20,501 bases of DNA from Bacillota bacterium (lineage in GTDB: Bacteria > Bacillota > Sulfobacillia > Sulfobacillales > Sulfobacillaceae). The notes beneath the pieces were generated by a model, which saw only the letters and a list, made by a program, of their open reading frames with translations, was not told the DNA's origin and searched no databases. Position numbers and translations under genes: made by a program. The DNA is taken from the NCBI GenBank assembly GCA_023488565.1, contig JAMDDZ010000121.1, forward strand, positions 2,990 to 23,490. The letters run 5' to 3'. The stretch's first letter is position 1. The number at the start of each line of letters is the position of its first letter. This document shows, one piece after another, positions 1 to 7,376 of the stretch.

Positions 1-1
1 G

Positions 2-553
2 CAAATTCCCCCGCGCGTGTCAGCCTTGAAGCAAAACGGAGTGCGCTTATACCAGCTAACACGCAAGGGGCAAGCTGTGTGGCCGTCACCGCGCCCGATT
101 GCGGTGAAGAGCATCTCGGTGATCGAAGGGAGCGGCCAACGATGGTATTTTGAAGCCAGTGTCGGTGGCGGCACTTATATACGTTCGCTAGTGCGTGATT
201 GGGGTTTGCTATTAGGCCATAGTGCCCATCTTGGAGGGCTGGAACGCACTGGTGTAGGATCGTTTGCTGCAACGCGCGCCTGGAGTTTGCAACAATTGGA
301 AGCGATGGGAGACCAATGGATATCCGCTTTGGAATCATTTGAGTCGCACTTGTCTATCGCGGTTCATAACCTGGATCCTGGGGTGATACCCATGATTGCC
401 CATGGGCGCCAAGACGTTTTGCCACATGTCATGGGAAACGCGGAGGGAACGATTGCCTTAGCGGGGAACCATGATATTATTGCCATAGTGACCGGACCGC
501 CGTGGCGGTTTCGGAACGTGTTGTTAAAGGACGGGGCTTATGGAGCGAATTGA
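2..553 (+). CDS. truB: tRNA pseudouridine(55) synthase TruB, C-terminal part (5' end outside window)
   Basis: TruB isomerises U55 to pseudouridine in the T-loop of tRNAs in the cytoplasm. The reading frame is open from base 2, so the start and the N-terminal catalytic Asp region lie upstream of the window. Visible family motifs are the QIPP..SALK segment at the very start, the ring-closing GGGTYIRSLVRD segment and the AHLGGLERTGVGSF segment that follows it, in the normal TruB order. The remaining roughly 90 residues form the C-terminal extension, which is divergent here. The stop codon lies inside the start of ribF (14-nt overlap), suggesting translational coupling; truB-ribF adjacency is usual in Bacillota. 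Identification is firm; only the 5' end is missing. Confidence 0.93.
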   Translation, partial: QIPPRVSALKQNGVRLYQLTRKGQAVWPSPRPIAVKSISVIEGSGQRWYFEASVGGGTYIRSLVRDWGLLLGHSAHLGGLERTGVGSFAATRAWSLQQLEAMGDQWISALESFESHLSIAVHNLDPGVIPMIAHGRQDVLPHVMGNAEGTIALAGNHDIIAIVTGPPWRFRNVLLKDGAYGAN

Positions 554-1478
554 CCAGGATCATCGGCCTTCGCGGCCTACAGTGGTGACCATCGGGAATT
601 TCGATGGTGTCCATATTGGACACCAGGCCTTGTTGCGCCGGGCACAAGCTGAATCACGCAAGCACCATTTGGACATGGTAGTGATGACCTTTGATCCACA
701 CCCGATGACGGTATTGCGACCCCAAATGCCATTGTCGCTCATTACACCTACGGATTTGAAATTGCATTACTTAGCTGAGGCAGGGGTACCTTGGGTCGAT
801 ATTTTGGCGTTTACCAAAGACTTAGCTATGGTACCACCTTTGGCGTTCTTGCAATTGTATTTGGTGGAACGCCTTAAAGTACAATCTGTCGTCATTGGAT
901 ATAACTTTACTTTCGGGTCGGGGGGCACAGGCAATGCGGATACGATCCAGAAATGGGGCCAAGCGCAAAACATTGCCGTGCACGTCATAGACCCAATTCA
1001 GGACCAAGAACCAGCGCACAAAGTAGTGTCCAGTACACGCATTCGGCAACTTATTAAAGAAGGTCAGGTGACTCTGGCCAAAGGGGATTTAGGTCATCCA
1101 TTTGCGGTGCAAGCTTCGGTGGTGGCCGGCGATGCTCGCGGTCGACAACTGGGGATCCCTACCGCCAACATTTTTCCTCCAAGCAATCAAATCATGCCCC
1201 CATTTGGTGTATACGCCGGTTTTTTGAACTACCGCGGTACATCTGTCGAGGCTGTAGCTAATTGGGGTATCCGTCCCACCTTTGCCGGGTCTGACCCGGT
1301 ATTAGAGGTGCATATTCTTGATGGAACGTCGTGGTCGTTTGACGAACCGGTGCGTTTTGATTTTATCGAGCACCTGCGACCCGAGATAAAATTCGCCTCG
1401 CCAGGGGAACTGGTTCATCAAATCGAAAAGGATGTAGAGCGCGCCCGAACCCTACTGCGCAAGGCGAGGCCACGGTAG
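540..1478 (+). CDS. ribF: Bifunctional riboflavin kinase / FAD synthetase
   Basis: The enzyme phosphorylates riboflavin to FMN and adenylylates FMN to FAD in the cytosol. At 312 residues it has the usual family length. The N-terminal nucleotidyltransferase domain shows TIGNFDGVHIGHQ with the HIGH signature near residue 27, followed by TFDPHP and, near residue 170, the SSTRIRQLI segment. The C-terminal riboflavin kinase domain shows GRQLGIPTANI, YAGF and ANWGIRPTF. The ATG at 540 lies within the truB 3' end, so the start is set by overlap and by the family N-terminus. It is the last gene before a probable internal promoter at 1483-1511. Confidence 0.96.
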   Translation: MERIDQDHRPSRPTVVTIGNFDGVHIGHQALLRRAQAESRKHHLDMVVMTFDPHPMTVLRPQMPLSLITPTDLKLHYLAEAGVPWVDILAFTKDLAMVPPLAFLQLYLVERLKVQSVVIGYNFTFGSGGTGNADTIQKWGQAQNIAVHVIDPIQDQEPAHKVVSSTRIRQLIKEGQVTLAKGDLGHPFAVQASVVAGDARGRQLGIPTANIFPPSNQIMPPFGVYAGFLNYRGTSVEAVANWGIRPTFAGSDPVLEVHILDGTSWSFDEPVRFDFIEHLRPEIKFASPGELVHQIEKDVERARTLLRKARPR

Positions 1479-1482
1479 CAAC

Positions 1483-1511
1483 TTGTCCCGGTATAGGGCG
1501 TATGATACAAT
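1483..1511 (+). promoter_or_regulatory. Candidate sigma-A promoter for the small gene and rpsO
   Basis: TTGTCC (1483-1488) and TACAAT (1506-1511) are separated by exactly 17 bp, in the short gap after ribF and about 28 bp before the start codon of the 67-aa gene. This is a plausible vegetative promoter that would feed the small gene, rpsO and possibly pnp-nfo. The -35 is weak and there is no experimental support. Confidence 0.5.
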
Positions 1512-1538
1512 TAAGTGTCTTTGATTGGAGGCAACCTG

Positions 1539-1742
1539 ATGGAAACCGAACTGTGGCGTGATATGGTCGGTAAAATTTCCACAATTTGTGTTACGGGACA
1601 ATTTAAGCGCCTGCAACACCAGTTAGAGGATCTTTATCGACGTGCAGGTGTGCCACAACCGGCGGTACAGGCTTATCAAGACGCACTACTATCCTTGTTG
1701 GCGGAAGAAGAAGAGTTTCGTGCGGGTTCACCCGCCAACTAG
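1539..1742 (+). CDS. Hypothetical 67-aa acidic protein between ribF and rpsO
   Basis: I do not recognise this family. ATG at 1539 is preceded by TTGGAGGC at good spacing, so I prefer it to the in-frame upstream codon at 1515. The predicted protein begins METELWRDMV, is predominantly helical in character, and ends in an acidic stretch (LAEEEEF) and a short tail. It has no signal peptide or membrane segment. It lies between a candidate promoter and rpsO, 26 nt before the rpsO start codon, so it is probably cotranscribed with rpsO. No function can be assigned from sequence; a small cytosolic accessory protein is a guess. The strong SD and tight packing make a real gene likely. Confidence 0.7.
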   Translation: METELWRDMVGKISTICVTGQFKRLQHQLEDLYRRAGVPQPAVQAYQDALLSLLAEEEEFRAGSPAN

Positions 1743-1768
1743 CGAGGACAACGAAAGGAGGCTAAGCG

Positions 1769-2038
1769 ATGGCTCTCGCAAATGAGCAAAAGCAGACCAT
1801 CATTGCGGCTCATCGGCTGCATGATTCGGATACAGGCTCTCCGGAAGTCCAAATTGCCTTGTTAAGCAGACGGATAAGCGAACTGACTGAACACCTTAAA
1901 ATTCACAAAAAAGATCATCATTCGCGACGTGGTTTGTTGCAAATGGTAGGACAACGCAGACGACTGTTGAATTATTTGAAAAAGAAGGACAGCGAACGGT
2001 ATCGAGCGATTGTCCAAGAACTCGGATTGCGTCGGTAG
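1769..2038 (+). CDS. rpsO: 30S ribosomal protein uS15
   Basis: uS15 binds the central domain of 16S rRNA early in small-subunit assembly. The protein is 89 residues, the standard length. Recognisable segments are HDSDTGSPEVQIALLSRRI, the HKKDHHSRRGLL rRNA-binding region, and RRRLLNYLKKKD. The ATG follows AAAGGAGGCTAAGCG, a strong SD. A hairpin with a T-tract begins at the stop codon. The gene directly precedes pnp, as in many bacteria. Confidence 0.98.
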   Translation: MALANEQKQTIIAAHRLHDSDTGSPEVQIALLSRRISELTEHLKIHKKDHHSRRGLLQMVGQRRRLLNYLKKKDSERYRAIVQELGLRR

Positions 2039-2061
2039 AGCGGGATATGACCCGCTCTTTT
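2038..2061 (+). terminator. Intrinsic terminator or attenuator between rpsO and pnp
   Basis: A 7-bp stem, GAGCGGG (2038-2044) with CCCGCTC (2051-2057), encloses a 6-nt loop and is followed by TTTT. The stem begins on the last base of the rpsO stop codon. The short T-run suggests partial termination, which would lower pnp output relative to rpsO. No other terminator is seen before pnp. Confidence 0.7.
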
Positions 2062-2122
2062 CCCAATTTTGAGGACTTGGATTTTTTGATGCGCGATCTG
2101 GTTAGCACTTAGGAGGATACTT

Positions 2123-4342
2123 ATGGAGTCTTATACTACCGAAATGGTGGTAGGCGGACGCGTCATGTCGTTGGAAACCGGCCGAATGGCCCGGCAGGCC
2201 AATGGCGCTGTGGTGGTTCGGTATGGCGATACCGTGGTCTTGGTGACTGCAGTGGCGTCGCGTGAACCGCGAGCCGGAATAGATTTTTTTCCGCTCACCG
2301 TAGATTTTGAAGAACGGCTTTATGCGGTCGGGAAAATTCCCGGAGGGTATATCAAACGAGAGGGTCGCCCTAGTGAACAGGCGATTTTAGCGGCTCGTTT
2401 GACGGATCGGCCAATCCGGCCGTTGTTTCCTTCGGGATTTCGCAATGACGTACATATTGTGGCCAGCATTCTTTCTGTGGACCATGATCACTCTCCCGAA
2501 ATTTGTGGCATGATTGGGGCTTCTGCAGCGCTGACGATTTCCGACATTCCGTTCGAAGGACCGATTGGGGCAGTGGAAGTGGGCTTGGTAAACGGTGAAT
2601 TTGTCGCCAATCCTACATCGGAACAATCGCAAGTAAGCGCCCTAAAACTGATGATAGCGGGGACTCAAGACGCCATTTTGATGATAGAGGCGGGAGCCAA
2701 TATTATTTCCGAACAGCAAATGCTGGATGCCATTTTGTTTGGTCATGACGAGATTCGCCGCGTTATTGCAGGGATAGCCGAGTTCCAAGCCAAGGCTGGG
2801 AAACCTAAAAGCGAATACCCTGTGTTCATCGCCGACCCCGCCCTTGTCGCGTTAGTGGAAGGTAAAGCCGAAGGCCGCCTGATGGAGGCAATGCGCACGG
2901 TCGACAAACTCGAGCGCGAAGCGCGAATTGCCGCGGTAAACCAGGATATTACCCAAGAGTTGCTTGAAGAATATCCAGACCAGGGTTCAATGATTGCCAG
3001 CTTGCTGAAAAATGTGCTGAAAAAAGTTGTACGACGCGCAATCATTCAGGAAGGTATACGACCTGACGGACGCGCCTTAAGCGAAATTCGGCCGCTTCAT
3101 ATTGAGGTAGGCGTCTTGCCGAGGGTTCATGGCACTGGCTTGTTTACTCGGGGACAAACCCAAGCCTTAACCGCAATGACGCTGGGACCTTTGTCGGATC
3201 AGCAGATGATAGATGGCATTGGGGAAACGGAATCCAAGCGCTATATGCATCACTATAATTTTCCTCCGTTTGCCACTGGAGAAGCTGGACCTATGCGCGG
3301 ACCCAATCGGCGTGCCATTGGCCATGGCGCACTGGCAGGACGAGCCTTGGAGCCCGTGATTCCGCCGGAATCGGAGTTTCCATATGCACTGCGTTTAGTA
3401 TCGGATATTTTGGAGTCTAATGGATCTTCCTCGATGGCATCGGTGTGTGGCAGCACCTTGGCATTAATGGACGGCGGGGTGCCGATCACGGCTCCCGTGG
3501 CAGGCATCGCTATGGGATTGGTGAAGGACGAGGCGGGCGTTGCCATTTTGACAGACATCCAAGGTTTGGAGGATGCGTTGGGCGACATGGACTTCAAAGT
3601 GGCCGGAACCAAGGATGGCATTACTGCGATCCAAATGGATATCAAGATTCATGGCTTGGATCGGGAAATCTTAGCTAAAGCCTTGGAACAGGCTCGCCAA
3701 GCTAGACTTTTCATTTTGGACAAGATGTTGGCTGTATTGCCCGGCCCTCGCGAGTACTTGTCGACGCATGCACCGCGTATCATCACTATCACCATAGATC
3801 CGGAAAAAATCCGTGAGGTGATAGGACCCGGAGGCAAAACCATCAACAAAATTATCGAAGCCACTAGGGTTGGAGACAAAAAGGTCGACATTGACATTCA
3901 AGATGACGGCACCATCTATATCGCGGCGATTAATCAAGAGGTAGCGCAAAAAGCGGTGCAAATGATCGAAGATTTGGTGCGCACTGTAGAAGTAGGCCAG
4001 ATCTACGAGGGAAGAGTGACCCGCTTGATGAATTTTGGTGCGTTTGTCGAAGTGTTGCCGGGCAAAGAAGGCTTAGTGCACATCTCTCAATTGGCTCATC
4101 AGCGAATAAACAAGGTGGAGGACGCTGTCAAAGTCGGCGATATCATTAAGGTCAAAGTCGTCGAAATTGATCACGCGGGACGTGTCAATTTGTCACATAA
4201 AGAAGTAGTTCCGGTGCCTGCAGGCATGGTTGGCGATACCAAAAGCAATGATGCGCACCATACGCCATCAAGTCAGGCACGATCCGGTGGCCCCCGCCGT
4301 CCGTATCGTGACAGCAACGGACCACGGCGAGATACCCGGTGA
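2123..4342 (+). CDS. pnp: Polyribonucleotide nucleotidyltransferase (PNPase)
   Basis: PNPase degrades RNA 3' to 5' phosphorolytically and works in mRNA turnover in the cytoplasm. The 739 residues cover the complete architecture: a first RNase PH domain (about 1-140, with FFPLTVDFEER and GGYIKREGRPSE), a helical linker (about 230-310), the catalytic second RNase PH domain (about 310-540, with HGTGLFTRGQTQ and MGLVKD), a KH domain with IGPGGKTINKI (about residues 565-577) and an S1 domain (about 625-695, GRVTRLMNFGAFVEVLPG). The C-terminus is a basic, low-complexity Arg/Pro/Gly tail, common in the family. The SD AGGAGG precedes ATG at 2123. The stop overlaps the next gene, nfo, by 4 nt. Confidence 0.98.
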   Translation: MESYTTEMVVGGRVMSLETGRMARQANGAVVVRYGDTVVLVTAVASREPRAGIDFFPLTVDFEERLYAVGKIPGGYIKREGRPSEQAILAARLTDRPIRPLFPSGFRNDVHIVASILSVDHDHSPEICGMIGASAALTISDIPFEGPIGAVEVGLVNGEFVANPTSEQSQVSALKLMIAGTQDAILMIEAGANIISEQQMLDAILFGHDEIRRVIAGIAEFQAKAGKPKSEYPVFIADPALVALVEGKAEGRLMEAMRTVDKLEREARIAAVNQDITQELLEEYPDQGSMIASLLKNVLKKVVRRAIIQEGIRPDGRALSEIRPLHIEVGVLPRVHGTGLFTRGQTQALTAMTLGPLSDQQMIDGIGETESKRYMHHYNFPPFATGEAGPMRGPNRRAIGHGALAGRALEPVIPPESEFPYALRLVSDILESNGSSSMASVCGSTLALMDGGVPITAPVAGIAMGLVKDEAGVAILTDIQGLEDALGDMDFKVAGTKDGITAIQMDIKIHGLDREILAKALEQARQARLFILDKMLAVLPGPREYLSTHAPRIITITIDPEKIREVIGPGGKTINKIIEATRVGDKKVDIDIQDDGTIYIAAINQEVAQKAVQMIEDLVRTVEVGQIYEGRVTRLMNFGAFVEVLPGKEGLVHISQLAHQRINKVEDAVKVGDIIKVKVVEIDHAGRVNLSHKEVVPVPAGMVGDTKSNDAHHTPSSQARSGGPRRPYRDSNGPRRDTR

Positions 4343-5175
4343 TTCGTATTGGGGCTCAAGTGTCGGTAGCTGGAGGAATGCAACTGACACTGACAGAAGC
4401 GCAGCAGATAGGGTTCGAATGCCTGCAAATATTTAGTCGCAGTCCGGTGGGTGGCCAAAGCCGTGGCCTGCCGCAGTCGAAACGAATGGCAGAGTGGTTG
4501 GCCGGAGCACATATCCGGCCGCTTTTTGTTCATGCCCCATATTTTGTCAATCCAGCAGCCACCGATAACGTGAGGCATGCAAGAGCCTGTCAGGTATTGG
4601 GAGATGAAATGAGGCGGGTGCGACATCTTGCAGGAGACTTTTTAGTACTGCACCCGGGTCATCAGCAAACTGGCGCTAGTCCCGATGAGGCTTTGGATGC
4701 CTTTGCCGATACCGTGGTATCTCTGTTGTCCACACGGGGTCGGGTACTCATCGAAAATACCGCGGGGCAGGGAAAGGAGGTTGGTGCCAACTTCGAAGAT
4801 TTGGCACGGGTGTTCAATGCCGTGGGAAAGACGTCACGGGTCGGGTTAATGTTGGATACGGCCCATGCCATGGCTTTTGGATATCCCCTAACCACTGCCG
4901 ACGATTGGAACCGTCTTTGCGGTCTAATTGACGAGTACATTGGATTGGCTCGGGTGAAAGGAGTTCATTTGAATGACTCCATGTTTGCTGTTGGCTCTCG
5001 GCGAGACCAGCATGCCGCTCTGTTAACAGGATATTTAGGTCCGAGAGCGCTACACGGTATCGTTGCCACCGCGGATTTATATAATTGGCCGTTGATCTTA
5101 GAGACACCGGGCAAAAATGCAGCGGCCCGTGCGGCGGATTTAGAAATTTTACGAAATATGATCATGGGTTTATGA
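4339..5175 (+). CDS. nfo: Endonuclease IV (AP endonuclease)
   Basis: Endonuclease IV cuts DNA 5' of abasic sites during base excision repair using three zinc ions. The 278-residue protein shows the family metal ligands in order: the His in VHAPYFVN, the His in VLHPGH, the Glu in ENTAGQG, the Asp and His in LDTAHA, the His in GVHLNDS, the Asp and His in RRDQHA, and the Glu in LETPG. The N-terminus IGAQVSVAGGM is typical. I chose GTG at 4339 because it forms a GTGA overlap with the pnp stop, indicating translational coupling. Placing a DNA-repair enzyme directly behind pnp is unusual for the Bacillus gene order, where ylxY follows. Confidence 0.95.
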   Translation: MIRIGAQVSVAGGMQLTLTEAQQIGFECLQIFSRSPVGGQSRGLPQSKRMAEWLAGAHIRPLFVHAPYFVNPAATDNVRHARACQVLGDEMRRVRHLAGDFLVLHPGHQQTGASPDEALDAFADTVVSLLSTRGRVLIENTAGQGKEVGANFEDLARVFNAVGKTSRVGLMLDTAHAMAFGYPLTTADDWNRLCGLIDEYIGLARVKGVHLNDSMFAVGSRRDQHAALLTGYLGPRALHGIVATADLYNWPLILETPGKNAAARAADLEILRNMIMGL

Positions 5176-5528
5176 GAGTCAAATTGGTTTATCACGATTG
5201 ATGGGGTATCAGCGTTGCAATGGGTTTGGAAAAGTGGATCTATTCTACTGTCGCATCCAGGGGACGGCTGCGGTTTAATCGAAAGGATTGGCGTTCGCAC
5301 TGACCCACCGGTTGGACAGCCAATACTAGAGGACACACGAATGATGCCTGATATCAAGTCAGCGGGTTCGATGGGCTTGACAGGCTCGGCGCTGTCCACC
5401 CCTCGTTAAGGGAAATATTTGCTAAAGCGCAATGCCGATGATTTATGTGCATTTCGGTGTTCCATGATTCCTGTGGGACAATTGGGTCCACGAGGTCTTC
5501 TTTCGTTCTTTTCACGGGATAAGGAAAA
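5176..5528 (+). other. Gene-poor stretch after nfo
   Basis: No supported gene is seen on either strand. One open frame starting TTG at 5215 and running to 5409 lacks a convincing SD and matches nothing I recognise. No clear terminator follows nfo. The stretch precedes a decayed VOC gene on the other strand and may itself be eroded sequence. Confidence 0.4.
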
Positions 5529-5889
5529 CTATCGCCGAGGGTCATGCGTCATTTCGAATACAAGTCCATTGGGTGCGGAAAATTGTTGCCACACCACCTT
5601 CAATATGCGTTTCTCCCAGCAATATAGGTCCAGCCTCCACTACGCGCTGCGCAGCAGATTTCATGTCGGGCACCAGCAATCCGAGCACACCGCCATCAAG
5701 GTTCTTTAGAGGATAGGGTCGTGCGTTATGTGGCAGAACAATTCGACCCGCCACCGATGGCGAGGTCAAAGACCCAAAATTCTTTGCGTAATACAGGAGT
5801 TGGCGGCCCAATATAGTCTATATGAAATTCTCCATAACACGGGTTTGGTTCGTAAAAATGCCGAACCAGGCAAATTCGGTATTGATAAT
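5529..5889 (-). pseudogene. VOC (glyoxalase/bleomycin-resistance) family pseudogene with several frameshifts
   Basis: Read on the minus strand, family-like segments occur in the right order but in different frames. The N-terminal piece has EFAWFGIFTNQTRVMENF and then meets a TAG. A second frame gives PVLRKEFWVFDLA. A third frame gives GRIVLPHNARPYPLKN and VLGLLVPDMKSAAQRVVEAG. A last frame shift gives APNGLVFEMTHDPRR followed by TAG at 5529-5531. Joined together these make about 120 residues, the normal single-domain VOC length. A GGGGGAAG stretch near 5895 could be the old SD, with no ATG left at the expected start. At least three frame changes are needed, so sequencing error is an unlikely explanation. 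VOC proteins are metal-dependent lyases or resistance proteins; the original substrate is unknown. Confidence 0.7.
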
Positions 5890-6179
5890 CTTCCCCCTTC
5901 GCTCCTAGTGTGGCATAGGATATAAGACTTTGATCTCACATCTCCCCTACCAGAGGCGCACCGTGGTTTCGACTGACTGCTGTTTGTGCTCTGGGGGACA
6001 TTAAATCCTAATTGTTGCCGACTACCGGAGCACACAATACTTTTATGGAGGGTTAGGGCAATACCAAGCGCGATATTATCAAGTTGATCCATCACAAAAT
6101 CCGAATTGGCATCCGGATGGCGAACATGGTTACAGCGGCTGATTCCTTATGCAAGTCCGATACCCGAAAAAATTGTGTA
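5890..6179 (+). other. Intergenic region upstream of the LacI-family gene, no gene seen
   Basis: No open frame with an SD and recognisable protein is present on either strand. It separates the dead VOC gene from the regulator promoter. Together with 5176-5889 it makes about 1 kb of degenerate sequence between the pnp-nfo block and the sugar cluster. Confidence 0.4.
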
Positions 6180-6208
6180 TTGACAATCCAAAACGTTTTC
6201 GGTAGTTT
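6180..6208 (+). promoter_or_regulatory. Promoter with embedded LacI-type operator (autoregulation)
   Basis: TTGACA (6180-6185) and TAGTTT (6203-6208) are spaced by 17 bp, and the spacer is almost entirely the palindrome-centred 15-mer CCAAAACGTTTTCGG (6188-6202). The core AAAACGTTTT is a perfect palindrome with a central CpG, typical of LacI-family operators. The position inside the spacer predicts that the repressor blocks RNA polymerase. The reverse complement of the identical 15-mer recurs at 7338-7352. Confidence 0.75.
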
Positions 6209-6257
6209 ATATCTAACGATTGTAATGTTGTGAAATTTGTGACGTGCAGGTGAATGT

Positions 6258-7262
6258 ATGCCAGTGACGATTCGAGATGTGGCCAGAGCTGCAGGAGTGT
6301 CGATAACCACTGTGTCCCGTGCGTTTAATGGCTATGACGACGTGGGTCCGGATACGCGCAAACGCATATTAAAAGTGGCCAAAGAACTAAATTATCGCCC
6401 TAGTCATGTTGCGCGCAGTTTGGTCTTGCAACAAACCCAGAATGTAGGCCTGTTAATCTCTGATTTCAATGCGAATCGAGGCGCTCATCACTTTTTGTTT
6501 GACGTTATGGCTGGAGTTCACGACCGTTTGGCTTCTTTGGGATATGATGTGACGTTAGTAAGCACCACCACAGCGCGGCAGCGTCTGGTCAGTTATATCG
6601 ATTTTTGTACGGAACGCCGATTGGAAGGCGTTATCGTTATGGGCATGCGATTGGATGACCCCTACATGCAAGAGGTTGCCGAAGCAAAATTGCCCTCTGT
6701 GGGTATTGATTTGCCAATTTTAAGTCGATATTGCGGATATGTCATGACAGATAACGTGAACGGGGCCAAACTGGGGATGCAGCACTTGCTGAGCAAAGGC
6801 CATCGCCGTATTGGCTTTGTCAATGGCCACCAAAAGGCTGCGGTAAGTGTTGACCGCATGCGGGGCTATCAATTGGCCCTGGAAACTGCAGGGATAGATA
6901 GCGATCCTGATTTGATAGTCCACTCAAATTTTTTAGTGGAAGGCGGCGAGGCGGCGACAGAATTGCTTTTAAGTCGCGCTCCTGATATTACCGCCATTTT
7001 TTATGCCAGTGACCTTATGGCGCTTGGCGGTATGCGATATTTGCATCGCGTGGGCAAACGTATACCTGAAGACGTTGCCGTCGTGGGATATGACAATGTG
7101 GATGTCGCGGAATGGAGCACCCCTGCTTTGACTACTGTGTCCCAGCGGCGCTTTGAGATGGGCGTATATGCTGCAGATATGCTGATAGGTATGCTGCAGC
7201 GTGATGAGGAACCGGGGGGGCGTCTGTTGCCGTCAGAGCTGGTAGTTCGGCAAAGTACCTGA
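6258..7262 (+). CDS. LacI-family transcriptional regulator of the sugar cluster
   Basis: A 334-residue LacI/GalR-type repressor. The N-terminal DNA-binding domain (about residues 3-58) contains VTIRDVARAAGVSITTVSRA and LNYRPSHVARSL, the helix-turn-helix and hinge-helix signatures. The rest is a periplasmic-binding-protein-like sensor domain (about 60-334) with IGFVNGH, VGYDNVDVAEW and TTVSQ segments, expected to bind a sugar effector. ATG at 6258 follows a modest AGGTGA. Its own promoter carries the palindrome CCAAAACGTTTTCGG and the next gene has the same site inverted, so it most probably regulates itself and the debranching/ABC/GH15 genes. The effector cannot be read from sequence; a maltodextrin-like sugar is an inference from the neighbours. 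Confidence 0.93.
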   Translation: MPVTIRDVARAAGVSITTVSRAFNGYDDVGPDTRKRILKVAKELNYRPSHVARSLVLQQTQNVGLLISDFNANRGAHHFLFDVMAGVHDRLASLGYDVTLVSTTTARQRLVSYIDFCTERRLEGVIVMGMRLDDPYMQEVAEAKLPSVGIDLPILSRYCGYVMTDNVNGAKLGMQHLLSKGHRRIGFVNGHQKAAVSVDRMRGYQLALETAGIDSDPDLIVHSNFLVEGGEAATELLLSRAPDITAIFYASDLMALGGMRYLHRVGKRIPEDVAVVGYDNVDVAEWSTPALTTVSQRRFEMGVYAADMLIGMLQRDEEPGGRLLPSELVVRQST

Positions 7263-7292
7263 ACTACGATAAGTGATCTCGAGAGGACTGCG

Positions 7293-7321
7293 TTGGATGG
7301 GCAACGTAATGGCACTGCAAT
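7293..7321 (+). promoter_or_regulatory. Candidate promoter of the debranching enzyme gene
   Basis: TTGGAT (7293-7298) and TGCAAT (7316-7321) are 17 bp apart. Transcription would start near 7328, about 10 bp before the operator palindrome at 7338-7352. A TTGAGA hexamer at 7332 directly abutting the operator is an alternative -35, but no good -10 follows it. Confidence 0.4.
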
Positions 7322-7337
7322 GCGATTTTTCTTGAGA

Positions 7338-7352
7338 CCGAAAACGTTTTGG
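7338..7352 (+). promoter_or_regulatory. LacI-type operator, second copy
   Basis: CCGAAAACGTTTTGG is the exact reverse complement of the operator at 6188-6202. It lies 24 bp before the GTG start of the debranching gene and just downstream of the candidate start of transcription. Two identical 15-mers in opposite orientation in front of the regulator and its neighbour are strong internal evidence for a specific operator. Confidence 0.78.
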
Positions 7353-7376
7353 GCACGTTGGAAGGGGTTTTGGTGA

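Noticed and set aside
5215..5409. Open frame of 64 codons after nfo
   Set aside because: TTG start without a convincing SD, no recognisable family, and it lies in eroded intergenic DNA.
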